Source: Mycobacterium intracellulare ATCC 13950
GTDB lineage: Bacteria; Actinomycetota; Actinomycetes; Mycobacteriales; Mycobacteriaceae
Assembly: GCF_000277125.1 (NCBI RefSeq)
Contig: NC_016946.1
Coordinates: 3,844,001-3,908,000 of the forward strand
DNA: 64,000 bases
Direction of reading: 5' to 3'
Below are positions 47,620-58,473 of the stretch, piece after piece. Under the pieces are notes generated by a model that saw nothing but the letters and a program-made list of their open reading frames with translations, made no database searches and had not been told where the DNA came from. Made by a program: the position numbers and the translations under genes. Each line of letters starts with the position of its first letter. Positions within the stretch are counted from its first letter, which is position 1.

Positions 47620-47666
47620 ACACGAATACCCTCCGGGGCACCGCTGCCGCCGAAGGGTATTCGTGT
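47620..47666. terminator. Hairpin between convergent mutT1 and hupB
   Basis: Perfect 13-bp arms ACACGAATACCCT (47620-47632) and AGGGTATTCGTGT (47654-47666), loop 21 nt. It lies 50 bp after the mutT1 stop and just beyond the hupB stop, so it likely ends both transcripts. Confidence 0.75.
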
Positions 47667-47682
47667 CTAGAACGTGCTCTGC

Positions 47683-48330
47683 CTACCGGCGGCCGCGACG
47701 CGCGGTCGTCTTCTTGGCGGGAGCCTTGCGGGCCGTCGACTTGCTCGCGGCCTTCTTAGCCGGGGCCTTGGTCGCGGCCTTGCGGGCCGGGGCCTTCTTT
47801 GCCGCAGTCTTCTTGGCCGGAGCCTTGGTCGCGGCCTTGCGGGCCGGAGCCTTCTTCACTGCGGCCTTCTTGGCCGGAGCCTTCTTCACTGCGGCCTTCT
47901 TGGCGGGAGCCTTCTTGGCCGCAGCCTTCTTGGCGGGAGCCTTCTTGGCCGCAGCCTTCTTGGCGGGAGCCTTCTTGGCCGCGGTCTTCTTGGCCGCGCC
48001 CGTGCCACCTACCACACCGCGCTTGACGGCCGGGCCGTCCGACGGGAGACGCTGTGCGCCAGACACAACCGCTTTGAATTGGGCACCGGGACGGAACGCG
48101 GGGACGGAAGTCGGCTTCACCTTCACCGTCTCACCGGTACGCGGGTTGCGAGCCACGCGCGCTGCGCGGCGCCGCTGTTCGAACACACCGAACCCGGTAA
48201 TGGTGACGCTGTCGCCCTTGTGTACCGCACGCACAATGGTGTCGACAACGTTCTCGACCGCTGCGGTCGCCTGCCGACGGTCCGTGTTCAATTTCTGTGT
48301 GAGCACATCAATGAGCTCTGCCTTATTCAT
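47683..48330 (-). CDS. hupB: HU-type nucleoid protein HupB with Lys/Ala-rich tail
   Basis: 215 residues from ATG 48330 ([14 protein letters not shown]); M. tuberculosis HupB has 214. The HU domain (1-90) has [21 protein letters not shown]. The tail from about 107 is a histone-H1-like array of AAKKAPAKK repeats. At the DNA level the tail has nearly identical 30-bp units around 47890-47990. HupB compacts DNA and is reported to bind iron and regulate siderophore genes. It is transcribed alone; leuD is the next gene upstream. Confidence 0.96.
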   Translation of the reverse strand: MNKAELIDVLTQKLNTDRRQATAAVENVVDTIVRAVHKGDSVTITGFGVFEQRRRAARVARNPRTGETVKVKPTSVPAFRPGAQFKAVVSGAQRLPSDGPAVKRGVVGGTGAAKKTAAKKAPAKKAAAKKAPAKKAAAKKAPAKKAAVKKAPAKKAAVKKAPARKAATKAPAKKTAAKKAPARKAATKAPAKKAASKSTARKAPAKKTTARRGRR

Positions 48331-48343
48331 CAATCCCTCCGAC

Positions 48344-48376
48344 ACTAGTGGTCCTCGATTTTGAACCGACTAGTGG
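48344..48376. promoter_or_regulatory. Two ACTAGTGG sites upstream of hupB
   Basis: ACTAGTGG occurs directly at 48344-48351 and 48369-48376, 25 bp apart (about 2.4 helical turns), 14 bp before the hupB start. The first lies in the palindrome CACTAGTG. The spacing suits a regulator dimer pair or autoregulation. No regulator is known to me for this motif. Confidence 0.4.
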
Positions 48377-48541
48377 ACACGGTAAACCCTCACCCAGCAA
48401 ATTTCCAAGAGCCACGCGCAATTTCACCGCAAGGGGTACGGCGTTTTCGCAATCCGGTTGCCGCCCTTGACCGGTGGGGGATCGTAAAATCGGCCCGGTT
48501 TAGTTAGCCGATCGAGCAGAAATTCGGCTCCGTCCGACCGT

Positions 48542-49138
48542 TCAGGAGGTGGACAGAGTGCGAGGTTTCCAGTCCGGATAGGCCGCCTCGAAAGACTCGA
48601 TTTCATCGAGTTTCCGCAGCGTAAGGGCTATATCGTCGAGACCTTCGAGTAGCCGCCACGCGGTGTGGTCGTCAATCTTGAACGGCAGCACCGTCGTTCC
48701 CGCGGTGATATTTCGATCTTGAAGATTGGCAGTGATTTCCAAGCCGGGGCTCTGCTCGATCAGCTTCCAGAGCAGCTCCACCCCGTCCTGAGAAACTTCG
48801 GCCGCCAGCAGCCCCGCCTTGCCGGCGTTGCCCCGGAAAATGTCACCGAATCGAGACGAGATGACCACTCGGAACCCGTAGTCCATCAGCGCCCACACCG
48901 CGTGCTCGCGCGACGAGCCGGTCCCGAAATCGGGTCCTGCGACCAGGACCGACCCCCGATCAAACGGGCTGAGGTTGAGCACGAATGACGGATCCGACCT
49001 CCAGCTCGCGAACAAGCCGTCCTCGAAACCGGTTCTGGTTACACGCTTCAAATACACCGCCGGAATGATCTGATCGGTGTCGACGTTGGAGCGCCGCAGC
49101 GGCACACCGATACCGGTGTGGGTGTGAAAAGCTTCCAT
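48542..49138 (-). CDS. leuD: 3-isopropylmalate dehydratase small subunit
   Basis: 198 residues from ATG 49138 ([16 protein letters not shown]), equal in length to M. tuberculosis LeuD. The swivel domain has [16 protein letters not shown] and the substrate loop [17 protein letters not shown]. With LeuC it isomerises 2-isopropylmalate in leucine synthesis. leuC is immediately upstream (27-nt gap) on the same strand. Confidence 0.97.
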   Translation of the reverse strand: MEAFHTHTGIGVPLRRSNVDTDQIIPAVYLKRVTRTGFEDGLFASWRSDPSFVLNLSPFDRGSVLVAGPDFGTGSSREHAVWALMDYGFRVVISSRFGDIFRGNAGKAGLLAAEVSQDGVELLWKLIEQSPGLEITANLQDRNITAGTTVLPFKIDDHTAWRLLEGLDDIALTLRKLDEIESFEAAYPDWKPRTLSTS

Positions 49139-49164
49139 GCTCATCCCTTCAGACGTCGGATACG

Positions 49165-50604
<1,440 letters not shown>

Positions 50605-50659
50605 ATCGAACTCGCCTCAATTCGCGTCATCCGCGGCTCGCCGATCATTCGGGCTGTGA

Positions 50660-50674
50660 TCTCAGAATGCGAGA
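50660..50674. promoter_or_regulatory. Candidate IclR-family operator between leuC and iclR
   Basis: TCTCAGAATGCGAGA, an imperfect palindrome with TCTC/GAGA ends, lies between the divergent genes. NdgR/LtbR-type IclR regulators of leucine genes bind such inter-leuC sites in other actinobacteria. It also sits a few bases upstream of the iclR -10 hexamer. Confidence 0.4.
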
Positions 50675-50677
50675 CGC

Positions 50678-50683
50678 TAGTAT
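50678..50683 (+). promoter_or_regulatory. Candidate -10 for a leaderless iclR mRNA
   Basis: TAGTAT (TANNNT) ends 6 nt before the GTG start at 50690. Transcription initiating 6-7 nt downstream would begin at the start codon; no Shine-Dalgarno sequence is visible. Confidence 0.4.
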
Positions 50684-50689
50684 CTTCTT

Positions 50690-51391
50690 GTGAGACAGCA
50701 TAGCGGTATCGGCGTCCTGGACAAAGCCGTGGGTGTCCTGCACAGCGTCGCCCAATCCCCCTGCGGATTGGCCGAACTGTGTGAGCGGACCGGGCTGCCC
50801 CGGGCCACGGCCTATCGGTTGGCGGCGGCCCTGGAAGTCCATCGCCTGTTGGCGCGCGACGACGAAGGGCGTTGGCGGCTGGGCCCGGCCGTCACCGAAC
50901 TCGCGGCGCACGTCAACGATCCGCTGCTGGCCGCCAGCAGCGCGGTGCTGCCCCTGTTGCGCGAGACCACCGGCGAAAGCGTGCAGCTGTACCGGCGTGA
51001 GGGCACCGACCGGGTCTGTGTGGCCGCCCTGGAACCCGCTGCGGGCCTTCGCGATACGGTTCCGGTCGGGGCGCGACTGCCCATGACGGCGGGGTCGGGC
51101 GCCAAAGTGCTGCTGGCACATAGCGACGCGGCCACCCAGAAGGCGGTGCTGGCGACGGCCAAATTCACCGAACGAACGCTGGCCGAGGTGCGCCGCCGTG
51201 GCTGGGCACAGAGCGTGGCCGAGCGCGAGCCCGGTGTGGCGAGCGTGTCCGCCCCGGTGCGCGACGGCCGCGGCACCGTCGTCGCCGCCATCTCGGTGTC
51301 GGGCCCCATCGATCGGATCGGCCGGCGTCCGGGCGCGCGTTGGGCCGCCGATCTGCTGTCCGCCGCCGATGCGATGGCCCGCCGGCTCTAG
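50690..51391 (+). CDS. IclR-family regulator divergent from leuCD
   Basis: 233 residues. An N-terminal winged helix has GLAELCERTGLPRATAYRLAAAL at about 26-48 and the effector domain covers about 80-225 (VPVGARLPMTAGSGAKVLLAH). It corresponds to M. tuberculosis Rv2989 and to Streptomyces NdgR, which control leucine and related genes; repression or activation of leuCD is inferred from divergence. Confidence 0.88.
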   Translation: MRQHSGIGVLDKAVGVLHSVAQSPCGLAELCERTGLPRATAYRLAAALEVHRLLARDDEGRWRLGPAVTELAAHVNDPLLAASSAVLPLLRETTGESVQLYRREGTDRVCVAALEPAAGLRDTVPVGARLPMTAGSGAKVLLAHSDAATQKAVLATAKFTERTLAEVRRRGWAQSVAEREPGVASVSAPVRDGRGTVVAAISVSGPIDRIGRRPGARWAADLLSAADAMARRL

Positions 51392-51441
51392 TTCCCAGGT
51401 CCTTCCGCGAGCGCCGCGGCGGGCCTGACAGACTGACCGGC

Positions 51442-51954
51442 ATGGGAACCAATCAGCGCGCGAGCATCGTCATGTCGGAAGACGAGATCGCCGATTTCGT
51501 CGTCAAGAGCCGCACCGGAACGCTGGCCACCGTCGGCCCCGACGGCCAGCCTCACCTGACCGCCATGTGGTACGCCGTGGTCGACGGCGAGATCTGGCTG
51601 GAGACCAAGGCGAAGTCGCAGAAGGCCGTCAACCTCAAGCGGGACCCGCGGGTGAGCTTTTTGATCGAGGACGGCCACACCTACGACACGCTTCGCGGGG
51701 TGTCCTTCGAGGGCGTCGCGGAGATCGTGGACGACCCCGACGTCTCACACCGGGTAGGGGTCAGCGTCTGGGAGCGCTACACCGGCCCTTACACCGAGGA
51801 CATGAAGCCGTTCGTCGAGCAGATGATGAACAAGCGGGTCTGTGTTCGCATCGTGGCCCGCCGCGCTCGTTCGTGGGATCACCGCAAACTGGGCCTGGCG
51901 CCGATGCCGGTGGGTGGATCGACCGCTCCGGCCGTCCTGGGGAACGACCAGTAA
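51442..51954 (+). CDS. PPOX/FDOR-class split-barrel flavoenzyme
   Basis: 170 residues from ATG 51442. The split-barrel core is TGTLATVGPDGQPHLTAMWYAV, then IWLETKAKSQKAVNLKRDPRVSFLIED. Members use FMN or F420; the fold resembles mycobacterial F420-dependent reductases, as reported for Rv2991. The cofactor cannot be read from sequence alone. It precedes two tRNA genes. Confidence 0.8.
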   Translation: MGTNQRASIVMSEDEIADFVVKSRTGTLATVGPDGQPHLTAMWYAVVDGEIWLETKAKSQKAVNLKRDPRVSFLIEDGHTYDTLRGVSFEGVAEIVDDPDVSHRVGVSVWERYTGPYTEDMKPFVEQMMNKRVCVRIVARRARSWDHRKLGLAPMPVGGSTAPAVLGNDQ

Positions 51955-51969
51955 CTGCGGTTTAGTTTG

Positions 51970-52042
51970 TAGCCCCGATGGGATTCGAACCCACGCTACC
52001 GCCGTGAGAGGGCGGCGTCCTAGGCCGCTAGACGACGGGGCC
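51970..52042 (-). tRNA. tRNA-Glu, anticodon CUC
   Basis: 73 nt on the minus strand. The acceptor stem GGCCCCG pairs with CGGGGCU through a G1-U72 wobble, typical of tRNA-Glu. Anticodon CTC sits in CCCTCAC and the T-arm is GTGGGTTCGAATCCCAT. CCA is not encoded. Confidence 0.93.
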
Positions 52043-52115
52043 AGAAACGATCCGAGCAGTCAGCATAGCTCACCGCGCTAAGCCCACCTAATCGCTTGAA
52101 ACGGTGCGGATTTTG

Positions 52116-52187
52116 CTGGGGTACCAGGACTCGAACCTAGAATGGCTGAACCAGAATCAGCTGTGTTGCCAATTACACCATACCCCA
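52116..52187 (-). tRNA. tRNA-Gln, anticodon CUG
   Basis: 72 nt on the minus strand. Acceptor arms TGGGGTA and TACCCCA, anticodon CTG in TTCTGGT, T-arm TAGGTTCGAGTCCTG. The U1-A72 pair is typical of tRNA-Gln. CA follows the discriminator. About 75 bp from the tRNA-Glu gene; possibly cotranscribed with it. Confidence 0.93.
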
Positions 52188-52338
52188 TTGGCCGCCTAAA
52201 ACTGCTGGTCAGCGCCGATTGCGGGCCTTTGCAAGCTCTTTGGGGACCGCCACTGCCAGTCGTTGTCGGCTTTGGTAAACCGCAGTGCAGACTACCAAAG
52301 TCTCGCGGGGCAGTCCGCATGCGTGGTCTGGGTCTCCC

Positions 52339-53805
52339 CTAACCGATCGTCGCGCGCGCCGCGCGCAGCCGCCGCACGCTGCGGTCGCGGCCCAGCAGCT
52401 CGAGCGACTCGAACAGCGGCGGGCTGACCGTCGTGCCGGTGGCGCCCACCCGGATCGGGCCAAACGCCTTGCGCGGTTTGAGGCCCAGCTCGTCGATGAG
52501 CGCCGCCTTGAGGGCGGCTTCGATCTGTGGCGTCGTCCAGTCCGCGACGCCGTCCAGCGCGCCCAGCGCCGCATCGAGCACGGTGGCCGAGTCCGGCCCC
52601 AGCTCCTTGGCCGCGGCCTTGGGGTCGATCGCGTACTCGTCGTCGTTGAGGAACTTCAACAGGTCCCAGGCGTCACCGAGCACCACGATCCGGGTCTGCA
52701 CCAGGTCGGCGGCCGTGGCGAAGCCGGCGTCGTCGAGCTCGAGGCGATGACCGTGCACGCCGAAGTAATCGCGCAGCCTGGCGGTGAAGTCCTCGACGGT
52801 GAGCATCCGGATGTGCTCGGCGTTGAGCGCGTCGGCCTTTTTCTGGTCGAAGCGGGCCGGGTTGGAGTTGACGTCGACGACGTCGAACGCGGCCACCATC
52901 TCATCGAGACTGAACACGTCGTGGTCGTCGGCGATGGCCCAGCCCAGCAACGCCAGGTAATTGAGCAGCCCTTCGGGGATGAAGCCGCGGTCGCGGTGCG
53001 CGAACAGGTTCGACTGCGGGTCGCGCTTGGACAGCTTTTTGGTGCCCTCCCCCAATACCGTTGGCAGATGCGCGAACTGCGGGGTGCGCTCGGCGACGCC
53101 GATGCGGATCAGCGCCTGATACAGAGCGAGCTGGCGCGGTGTCGACGGCAGCAGGTCCTCGCCGCGCAGCACGTGGGTGATCTTCATCAGCGCGTCGTCA
53201 CACGGATTGACCAAGGTGTACAACGGATCTCCGTTGGCGCGGGTCAGCGCGAAGTCGGGCACCGACCCGGCCGCGAAGGTGGTGGTTCCCCGCACCAGGT
53301 CGTCCCAGCTGAGGTCGCCGTCGGGCATCCGCAGCCGCACCACCGGCTGGCGGCCCTCGGCGAGGAATGCCGCGCGCTGCGAGTCGGTCAGCTGCCGGTC
53401 AAAATTGTCGTAGCCCAGCTTGGGATTACGGCCCGCGGCGAGGTGCCGCGCCTCGACCTCCTCCGGCGTCGAAAAGGCGTAGTAGGCCTCTCCCGCCTCG
53501 ACCAGCTTGGCCACCACGTCGCGGTAGATCTCGCCGCGCAAAGATTGGCGGTACGGGCCGTAGGGGCCGCCCACTTCGGGCCCCTCGTCCCAGTCCAGGC
53601 CGAGCCAGCGCAGCGCGTCCAGCAGCGCCAGATAGCTTTCCTCACTGTCGCGTTGGGCGTCGGTGTCCTCGATGCGGAAGACGAAGGTGCCCCCGGTGTG
53701 CCGGGCGTAGGCCCAGTTGAACAGCGCCGTGCGGACCATGCCGACGTGCGGGGTGCCGGTGGGCGACGGGCAGAATCGGACGCGTACGTTCGCGGGTGCA
53801 GTCAC
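52339..53805 (-). CDS. gltX: Glutamyl-tRNA synthetase
   Basis: 488 residues from GTG 53805. The class I HIGH-like motif is [10 protein letters not shown] at 9-18 and KMSKS-like is KLSKR near 250 ([13 protein letters not shown]). The anticodon-binding C-terminal half follows. Charges tRNA-Glu, whose gene is nearby, and in actinobacteria also tRNA-Gln for amidation. Its GTG overlaps the FAH stop by 4 nt. Confidence 0.97.
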   Translation of the reverse strand: MTAPANVRVRFCPSPTGTPHVGMVRTALFNWAYARHTGGTFVFRIEDTDAQRDSEESYLALLDALRWLGLDWDEGPEVGGPYGPYRQSLRGEIYRDVVAKLVEAGEAYYAFSTPEEVEARHLAAGRNPKLGYDNFDRQLTDSQRAAFLAEGRQPVVRLRMPDGDLSWDDLVRGTTTFAAGSVPDFALTRANGDPLYTLVNPCDDALMKITHVLRGEDLLPSTPRQLALYQALIRIGVAERTPQFAHLPTVLGEGTKKLSKRDPQSNLFAHRDRGFIPEGLLNYLALLGWAIADDHDVFSLDEMVAAFDVVDVNSNPARFDQKKADALNAEHIRMLTVEDFTARLRDYFGVHGHRLELDDAGFATAADLVQTRIVVLGDAWDLLKFLNDDEYAIDPKAAAKELGPDSATVLDAALGALDGVADWTTPQIEAALKAALIDELGLKPRKAFGPIRVGATGTTVSPPLFESLELLGRDRSVRRLRAARATIG

Positions 53806-54608
53806 GATTTTCCTTTGCGGAGCACGGGATTGGTCAGGGTGCCGATGCCCTCGATGGTGATGGAGACGGTGTCGCCGTCCTCGATGGGGCCGACGCCCGC
53901 CGGGGTTCCGGTGAGGATGATGTCGCCGGGCAGCAAGGTCATCACCGCCGAGATCCACTCGACGATGGAGCCGATGTCGTGGATCAGCAGCGACGTGCGG
54001 CTGTGTTGCTTGACCTCGCCGTTGACCTCGGTGCGCAATTCGAGATCGCCCGGGTCCAGCGGCTTGAGGTCGGTCACGATCCACGGCCCGACCGGGCAGA
54101 AGGTGTCGTGGCCTTTGGCCCTCGTCCACTGGCCGTCGGCTTTTTGTTGATCGCGCGCCGACACGTCGTTGCCGATGGTGTAGCCGAGGATGTTGTCCGC
54201 GGCCTGGGCGGCCGAGACGTCCTTGCAGGGCCGGCCGATGACCACGGCCAGCTCGCCCTCGAAGTGAACCGGTGATGCGTTGGCCGGCAGGCGAATCGGT
54301 ACGTTGGGCCCGATGATGGCGGTGTTCGGCTTGAGGAATATCACCGGCTCGGCCGGCGCGGGGCCGGTCATGTCCTTCATCTCGGCGATGTGACCGGTGT
54401 AGTTCTTGCCGACACAGACCACCTTGCTGGCGAGTATCGGGGCGAGCAGCCGGACGTCGGCGAGCGGCCATGACCGGCCGGTGAAGTTCGGCGTGCCGAA
54501 TGGATGCTCGGCGATCTCGCGGGCGATCATCTCGGCGGGGTCGTCGAGTTCGCCTTCGATGCTGACGAAGGCGACACCGTCGGGGCTGGCGATTCGACCA
54601 AGGCGCAT
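53802..54608 (-). CDS. Fumarylacetoacetate hydrolase-family protein
   Basis: 268 residues. FAH fold motifs: [14 protein letters not shown], the metal-binding [30 protein letters not shown], and [14 protein letters not shown]. Members hydrolyse or decarboxylate C-C bonds of acylpyruvates. It corresponds to M. tuberculosis Rv2993c; substrate unknown. Coupled to gltX by a 4-nt GTGA overlap. Confidence 0.9.
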   Translation of the reverse strand: MRLGRIASPDGVAFVSIEGELDDPAEMIAREIAEHPFGTPNFTGRSWPLADVRLLAPILASKVVCVGKNYTGHIAEMKDMTGPAPAEPVIFLKPNTAIIGPNVPIRLPANASPVHFEGELAVVIGRPCKDVSAAQAADNILGYTIGNDVSARDQQKADGQWTRAKGHDTFCPVGPWIVTDLKPLDPGDLELRTEVNGEVKQHSRTSLLIHDIGSIVEWISAVMTLLPGDIILTGTPAGVGPIEDGDTVSITIEGIGTLTNPVLRKGKS

Positions 54609-54620
54609 TCGGTTGAGCCT

Positions 54621-54829
54621 AGTGAGGGTCGCGAGCGCGGCGAAGCCGGGCGTGGCGGGCCCTCACCATCCGACCCAGTGAGGGTCGCGAGCGCGGCGTA
54701 GCCGGGCGTGGCGGGCCGTCACCATCCGACCTAGTCTGGCGACGATTCGGGCCGGGACGGCCCGAGGAGGAGCCGGACGATCCCGCCTAGCCAGGGTCGC
54801 GAGCGCGGCGAAGCCGGGCGTGGCGGGCC
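54621..54829. repeat. Tandem repeat (VNTR-like) upstream of the first MFS gene
   Basis: A 37-bp core that begins AGGGTCGCGAGCGCGGCG and ends GCCGGGCGTGGCGGGCC occurs at 54625-54661, 54681-54717 and 54793-54829. The first two form a tandem array with a 56-bp period. The third is displaced by a different segment that carries the inverted repeat CGGGCC/GGCCCG. Such arrays can vary in copy number between strains. Confidence 0.7.
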
Positions 54830-54894
54830 AGGCGATGACCAGCAACGGCACACGTCCTGCGGCCAAATTTCCCGGTGGTATGCAAGCATGGGGA

Positions 54895-56211
54895 ATGCAG
54901 ACCGACTCGACCGATACGCCCGAAATCGGCGCGGGCGTGCGCTGGTCGATCATGGTCGTTTCGCTGCTGGCGACGGCGAGTTCGTTCCTCTTCATCAACG
55001 GCGTCGCATTTTTGATCCCGTCGCTGCGAGTGCGCGGAGTCCGGCTGGACGAAGCCGCCCTGCTTGCCTCGATGCCGAGCTGGGGCATGGTGGTGACGCT
55101 GGTGTTGTGGGGCTATGTGCTCGACCGGGTGGGCGAACGGGTGGTGATGGCCACGGGCTCGGCGCTGACCGCGGCGGCGGCCTACGCCGCGGCGTCCGCG
55201 CATTCGTTGGTGCTGATGTCGGTGTATCTGTTTCTCGGCGGCATGGCCGCCGCCAGTTGCAACACGGCGGGCGGGCGGCTGGTGTCCGCCTGGTTCCCGC
55301 CGCAGCAACGCGGCCTGGCCATGGGCATCCGCCAGACCGCGCAACCCCTGGGAATCGCCTTGGGCGCGATGGTAATTCCCGAGCTCGCCGAACACGGACC
55401 GCAGCACGGCCTCAGGTTCGCCGCCCTGGCATGCGCGGTCGGGGCGATAGCGAGCGTGATCGGAATCGTCGACCCGCCCCGGAAACCGCGCGCGAGCGCG
55501 AGTCATCAGGAACTCGCCAGTCCCTATCGAAAGTCGTTGACGCTGTGGCGGATTCACGCTGTGGCGGGCCTGATGATGATGCCGCAAACGGTGACGGTGA
55601 CGTTCATGCTGGTGTGGCTGATCAGGAACCTGCACTGGTCGGTTACGGCCGCGGGCGGGTTGGTCACCCTCTCGCAGCTGTTGGGCGCGCTCGGCCGGGT
55701 TGCCGTGGGCCGCCTGTCCGATCGCGTCGGGTCGCGGATGCGTCCCGTGCGCTACATCGCGGCGGTCGCGGTGTTGGCGCTCCTCTTGCTGGCGTGGGCC
55801 GACTACATGAATTCGCGGTGGCAGGCGGGGCTCATGGTGGTCATCGCGGTGATCTCCGTGCTCGACAACGGGCTGGAGGCCACTGCCATCACCGAATTCG
55901 CCGGCCCGTATTGGAGCGGCCGCGCCCTGGGCATTCAGAACACCACCCAGCGCATGATGGCGGCGGCCGGACCCCCGCTGTTCGGCGCCTTGATCGCGGC
56001 CGCGAAATATCCACCGGCGTGGCTCTTGTGCGCCTTGTTCCCGTTGGCGGCGGTGCCGCTGGTGCCGACGCGGTTGCTGCCGCCCGGTTTGGAGACCAGG
56101 GCCCGGCGGCAAACCGTCCGTCGCGTTCGTTGGTGGCGTGCCATCCGTTCCCACGCAATGCCGAATAGGCCGGAGCGACGTTTGCCGCAACGATCCGGTG
56201 AGAACTATTAA
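54895..56211 (+). CDS. MFS transporter, first of a tandem pair
   Basis: About 438 residues from ATG 54895; earlier starts would lie in or just after the repeats. Twelve membrane segments are expected. The loop 2-3 motif GYVLDRVGERVV and the helix-5 block [19 protein letters not shown] resemble MFS drug or nutrient exporters. M. tuberculosis has a single gene at this spot (Rv2994). The substrate is unknown. The second copy follows after 3 bp. Confidence 0.86.
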   Translation: MQTDSTDTPEIGAGVRWSIMVVSLLATASSFLFINGVAFLIPSLRVRGVRLDEAALLASMPSWGMVVTLVLWGYVLDRVGERVVMATGSALTAAAAYAAASAHSLVLMSVYLFLGGMAAASCNTAGGRLVSAWFPPQQRGLAMGIRQTAQPLGIALGAMVIPELAEHGPQHGLRFAALACAVGAIASVIGIVDPPRKPRASASHQELASPYRKSLTLWRIHAVAGLMMMPQTVTVTFMLVWLIRNLHWSVTAAGGLVTLSQLLGALGRVAVGRLSDRVGSRMRPVRYIAAVAVLALLLLAWADYMNSRWQAGLMVVIAVISVLDNGLEATAITEFAGPYWSGRALGIQNTTQRMMAAAGPPLFGALIAAAKYPPAWLLCALFPLAAVPLVPTRLLPPGLETRARRQTVRRVRWWRAIRSHAMPNRPERRLPQRSGENY

Positions 56212-56214
56212 TAG

Positions 56215-57405
56215 GTGCAGACGACATCGACGCGTCGATGGGTGATGCTGGGGACGGGACTGATCGCGACGTTGAGCGCGACGGTCTTCATCAACGGCAT
56301 CGCCTTTCTGATCCCCGCCCTCAACGACGTACGCGGCATCAATCTGGCCGAGGCGGCGCTGCTCTCGGCGATGCCCAGCTTCGGCATGGTGGTCACGCTG
56401 ATCGCCTGGGGCTACATACTCGACATCGTCGGCGAGCGGATCGTGCTCACGGCGGGCTTGGCCCTCACCGCGGCGGCGGCGCTCATCGCTGCGGCGGTGC
56501 CGGAATCCATGCTGACGGAAGGGATCGCCCTGTTCGGTGGCGGCATGGCCGCGGCGAGCGCCAACACCGCCAGTGGCCGCCTGGTGACGGGGTGGTTCCC
56601 GCCGCAGCAGCGCGGCCTGGCGATGGGGATTCGACAGACCGCGCAACCGTTGGGAATCGCGTTGGCCGCCTTGGTACTTCCCGAGCTCGGCGAACGCAAC
56701 ATCTCGGTCGCGCTGTTGTTCCCCGCGGCGGTGTGCGCGGTGTCCGCGGTGCTGTGCGCCGTGTGGGTGCGCGATCCCGCACGCCCCGAACGGTCGACGG
56801 CCGACAAGGCCGAATTGGCCAGCCCGTACCGCGGCACGACGGTGCTGTGGCGCATTCACTTCGCGTCGGCGCTGCTCATGGTGCCCCAAACCGTGGTCTT
56901 GACGTTCATGCTCGTCTGGTTGATGAAAAACCAGCATTGGTCGATCGCGACGGCCGGCGTCTTGGTGAGCTTCTCGCAGCTGTTGAGCGCGCTGGGACGC
57001 ATCGCCGTCGGCAGATGGTCCGACCGCCTGGGATCGCGAATGCGCCCGATCCGCATCATCGCGATGGCCGCCGCCGTGGTGATGGTCTTGCTGGCGATCG
57101 CGGATCATGCGCACTCCGCGATGGCGGTGACGCTGATGGTCGCCGCGTCGGTGATCACCGTGCTCGACAACGGTTTGGCGTTCACCGCCATTCCGGAAGT
57201 GGCCGGCCGATTTTGGAGCGGGCGCGCCATGGGCGCGCAGAACACCACTCAGCGACTCACCGCGGCGGTCGGGCCCCCGGTTTTCGGCGAGATGATCGAC
57301 GCGACCGGATACCCGCTGGCCTTCGCGGTGTGCGCGTTGTTTCCGTTGCTGGCCCTGCCGGTGGTGCCGTCGGAGGCGCGCTCGCGCGCGGCCGCCCGCG
57401 ACTAG
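56215..57405 (+). CDS. MFS transporter, second of a tandem pair
   Basis: 396 residues from GTG 56215. Nearly the same motif set as the first copy ([49 protein letters not shown]), so it arose by local duplication; identity looks roughly 60% by eye. Its TAG stop shares CTAG with the leuB stop on the other strand. Confidence 0.86.
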   Translation: MQTTSTRRWVMLGTGLIATLSATVFINGIAFLIPALNDVRGINLAEAALLSAMPSFGMVVTLIAWGYILDIVGERIVLTAGLALTAAAALIAAAVPESMLTEGIALFGGGMAAASANTASGRLVTGWFPPQQRGLAMGIRQTAQPLGIALAALVLPELGERNISVALLFPAAVCAVSAVLCAVWVRDPARPERSTADKAELASPYRGTTVLWRIHFASALLMVPQTVVLTFMLVWLMKNQHWSIATAGVLVSFSQLLSALGRIAVGRWSDRLGSRMRPIRIIAMAAAVVMVLLAIADHAHSAMAVTLMVAASVITVLDNGLAFTAIPEVAGRFWSGRAMGAQNTTQRLTAAVGPPVFGEMIDATGYPLAFAVCALFPLLALPVVPSEARSRAAARD

Positions 57406-58412
57406 AGCCCGGCGGCGATCCGTTCGCCGACTTCGCGGGTGGCGAGCCGTTCGCTCCCGCGCGTTGCCAGGTGGCGCTCGACGGCCCGGTCCACCCGGGC
57501 GGCGGCGTCGTCCTCGCCGAGATGGGCGAGCAGCAACGCCACCGACATGATCGCCGCCGTCGGATCGGCGATGCCCTGCCCGGCGATATCCGGTGCGCTG
57601 CCGTGAACGGGCTCGAACATCGAGGGGTTGGTCCGCGTGGCGTCGATGTTTCCGCTGGCGGCCAAGCCAATTCCGCCACACACCGCCGCCGACAGGTCGG
57701 TGATGATGTCGCCGAACAGGTTGTCGGTGACGATCACGTCGAACCGACCGGGATCGGTCACCATGAAGATGGTGGCCGCGTCGATGTGCTGATACGCCAC
57801 CTCGACGTCGGGATAGTCCCGGCCGACCTCGGCCACGATGCGCGACCACAACCTTCCGGCGAAGGTCAGCACGTTGGTTTTGTGCACCAGGGTCAAGTGC
57901 TTTCGGCGTCGCTGAGCCCGCTCGAACGCGTCGGCCACCACGCGTCGCACGCCGAAAGCCGTGTTCTGGCTGACCTCGGTGGCGACCTCGTTGGGCGTTC
58001 CGACGCGGATGGCGCCGCCGGTGCCGGTGTAGGGACCTTCGGTCCCCTCGCGCACCACCACGAAGTCGATGTCGGGGTTGCCGGCCAGTGGGCTGTTCAC
58101 ACCCGGGTACAGCCGCCCGGGCCGCAAGTTGATGTGATGATCCAGCTCGAAACGCAAGCGCAGCAACAAACCTCGCTCCAGCACGCCGCTGGGCACCGAC
58201 GGGTCACCGATGGCGCCGAGCAGGATGGCGTCATGCGCGCGCAGCTCGTCGACCGCCGAGTCCGGCAGAAGCTCACCCGTGGCGTGGTAACGCCGCGCCC
58301 CCAGGTCGTAGCTGGTCTTCTCCACGCCGGGCAGCACCGCGTCCAGGACCTTGACGGCCTCGGCCACAACTTCGGGCCCGATACCGTCGCCCTCGATCAC
58401 CGCCAGCTTCAT
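57402..58412 (-). CDS. leuB: 3-isopropylmalate dehydrogenase
   Basis: 336 residues. [20 protein letters not shown] opens the fold; [14 protein letters not shown] and [19 protein letters not shown] mark the substrate and metal regions, and [20 protein letters not shown] the NAD loop. The third leucine-pathway enzyme in the window, separate from leuCD. The upstream gap carries a copy of the 21784-21920 repeat end. Confidence 0.97.
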   Translation of the reverse strand: MKLAVIEGDGIGPEVVAEAVKVLDAVLPGVEKTSYDLGARRYHATGELLPDSAVDELRAHDAILLGAIGDPSVPSGVLERGLLLRLRFELDHHINLRPGRLYPGVNSPLAGNPDIDFVVVREGTEGPYTGTGGAIRVGTPNEVATEVSQNTAFGVRRVVADAFERAQRRRKHLTLVHKTNVLTFAGRLWSRIVAEVGRDYPDVEVAYQHIDAATIFMVTDPGRFDVIVTDNLFGDIITDLSAAVCGGIGLAASGNIDATRTNPSMFEPVHGSAPDIAGQGIADPTAAIMSVALLLAHLGEDDAAARVDRAVERHLATRGSERLATREVGERIAAGL

Positions 58413-58413
58413 G

Positions 58414-58431
58414 GGCGCCGCTCCTCCTCAT
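58414..58431 (-). repeat. Repeat copy directly upstream of leuB
   Basis: On the minus strand ATGAGGAGGAGCGGCGCC ends just before the leuB ATG (58412), so its GAGGAGGAG can serve as the ribosome-binding site. It is identical to the end of the coaD-rsmD repeat. Confidence 0.6.
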
Positions 58432-58473
58432 TGGCGCCGCTCATGCGGCGCGTGGTCGGGTCGCCGGCGCGCC

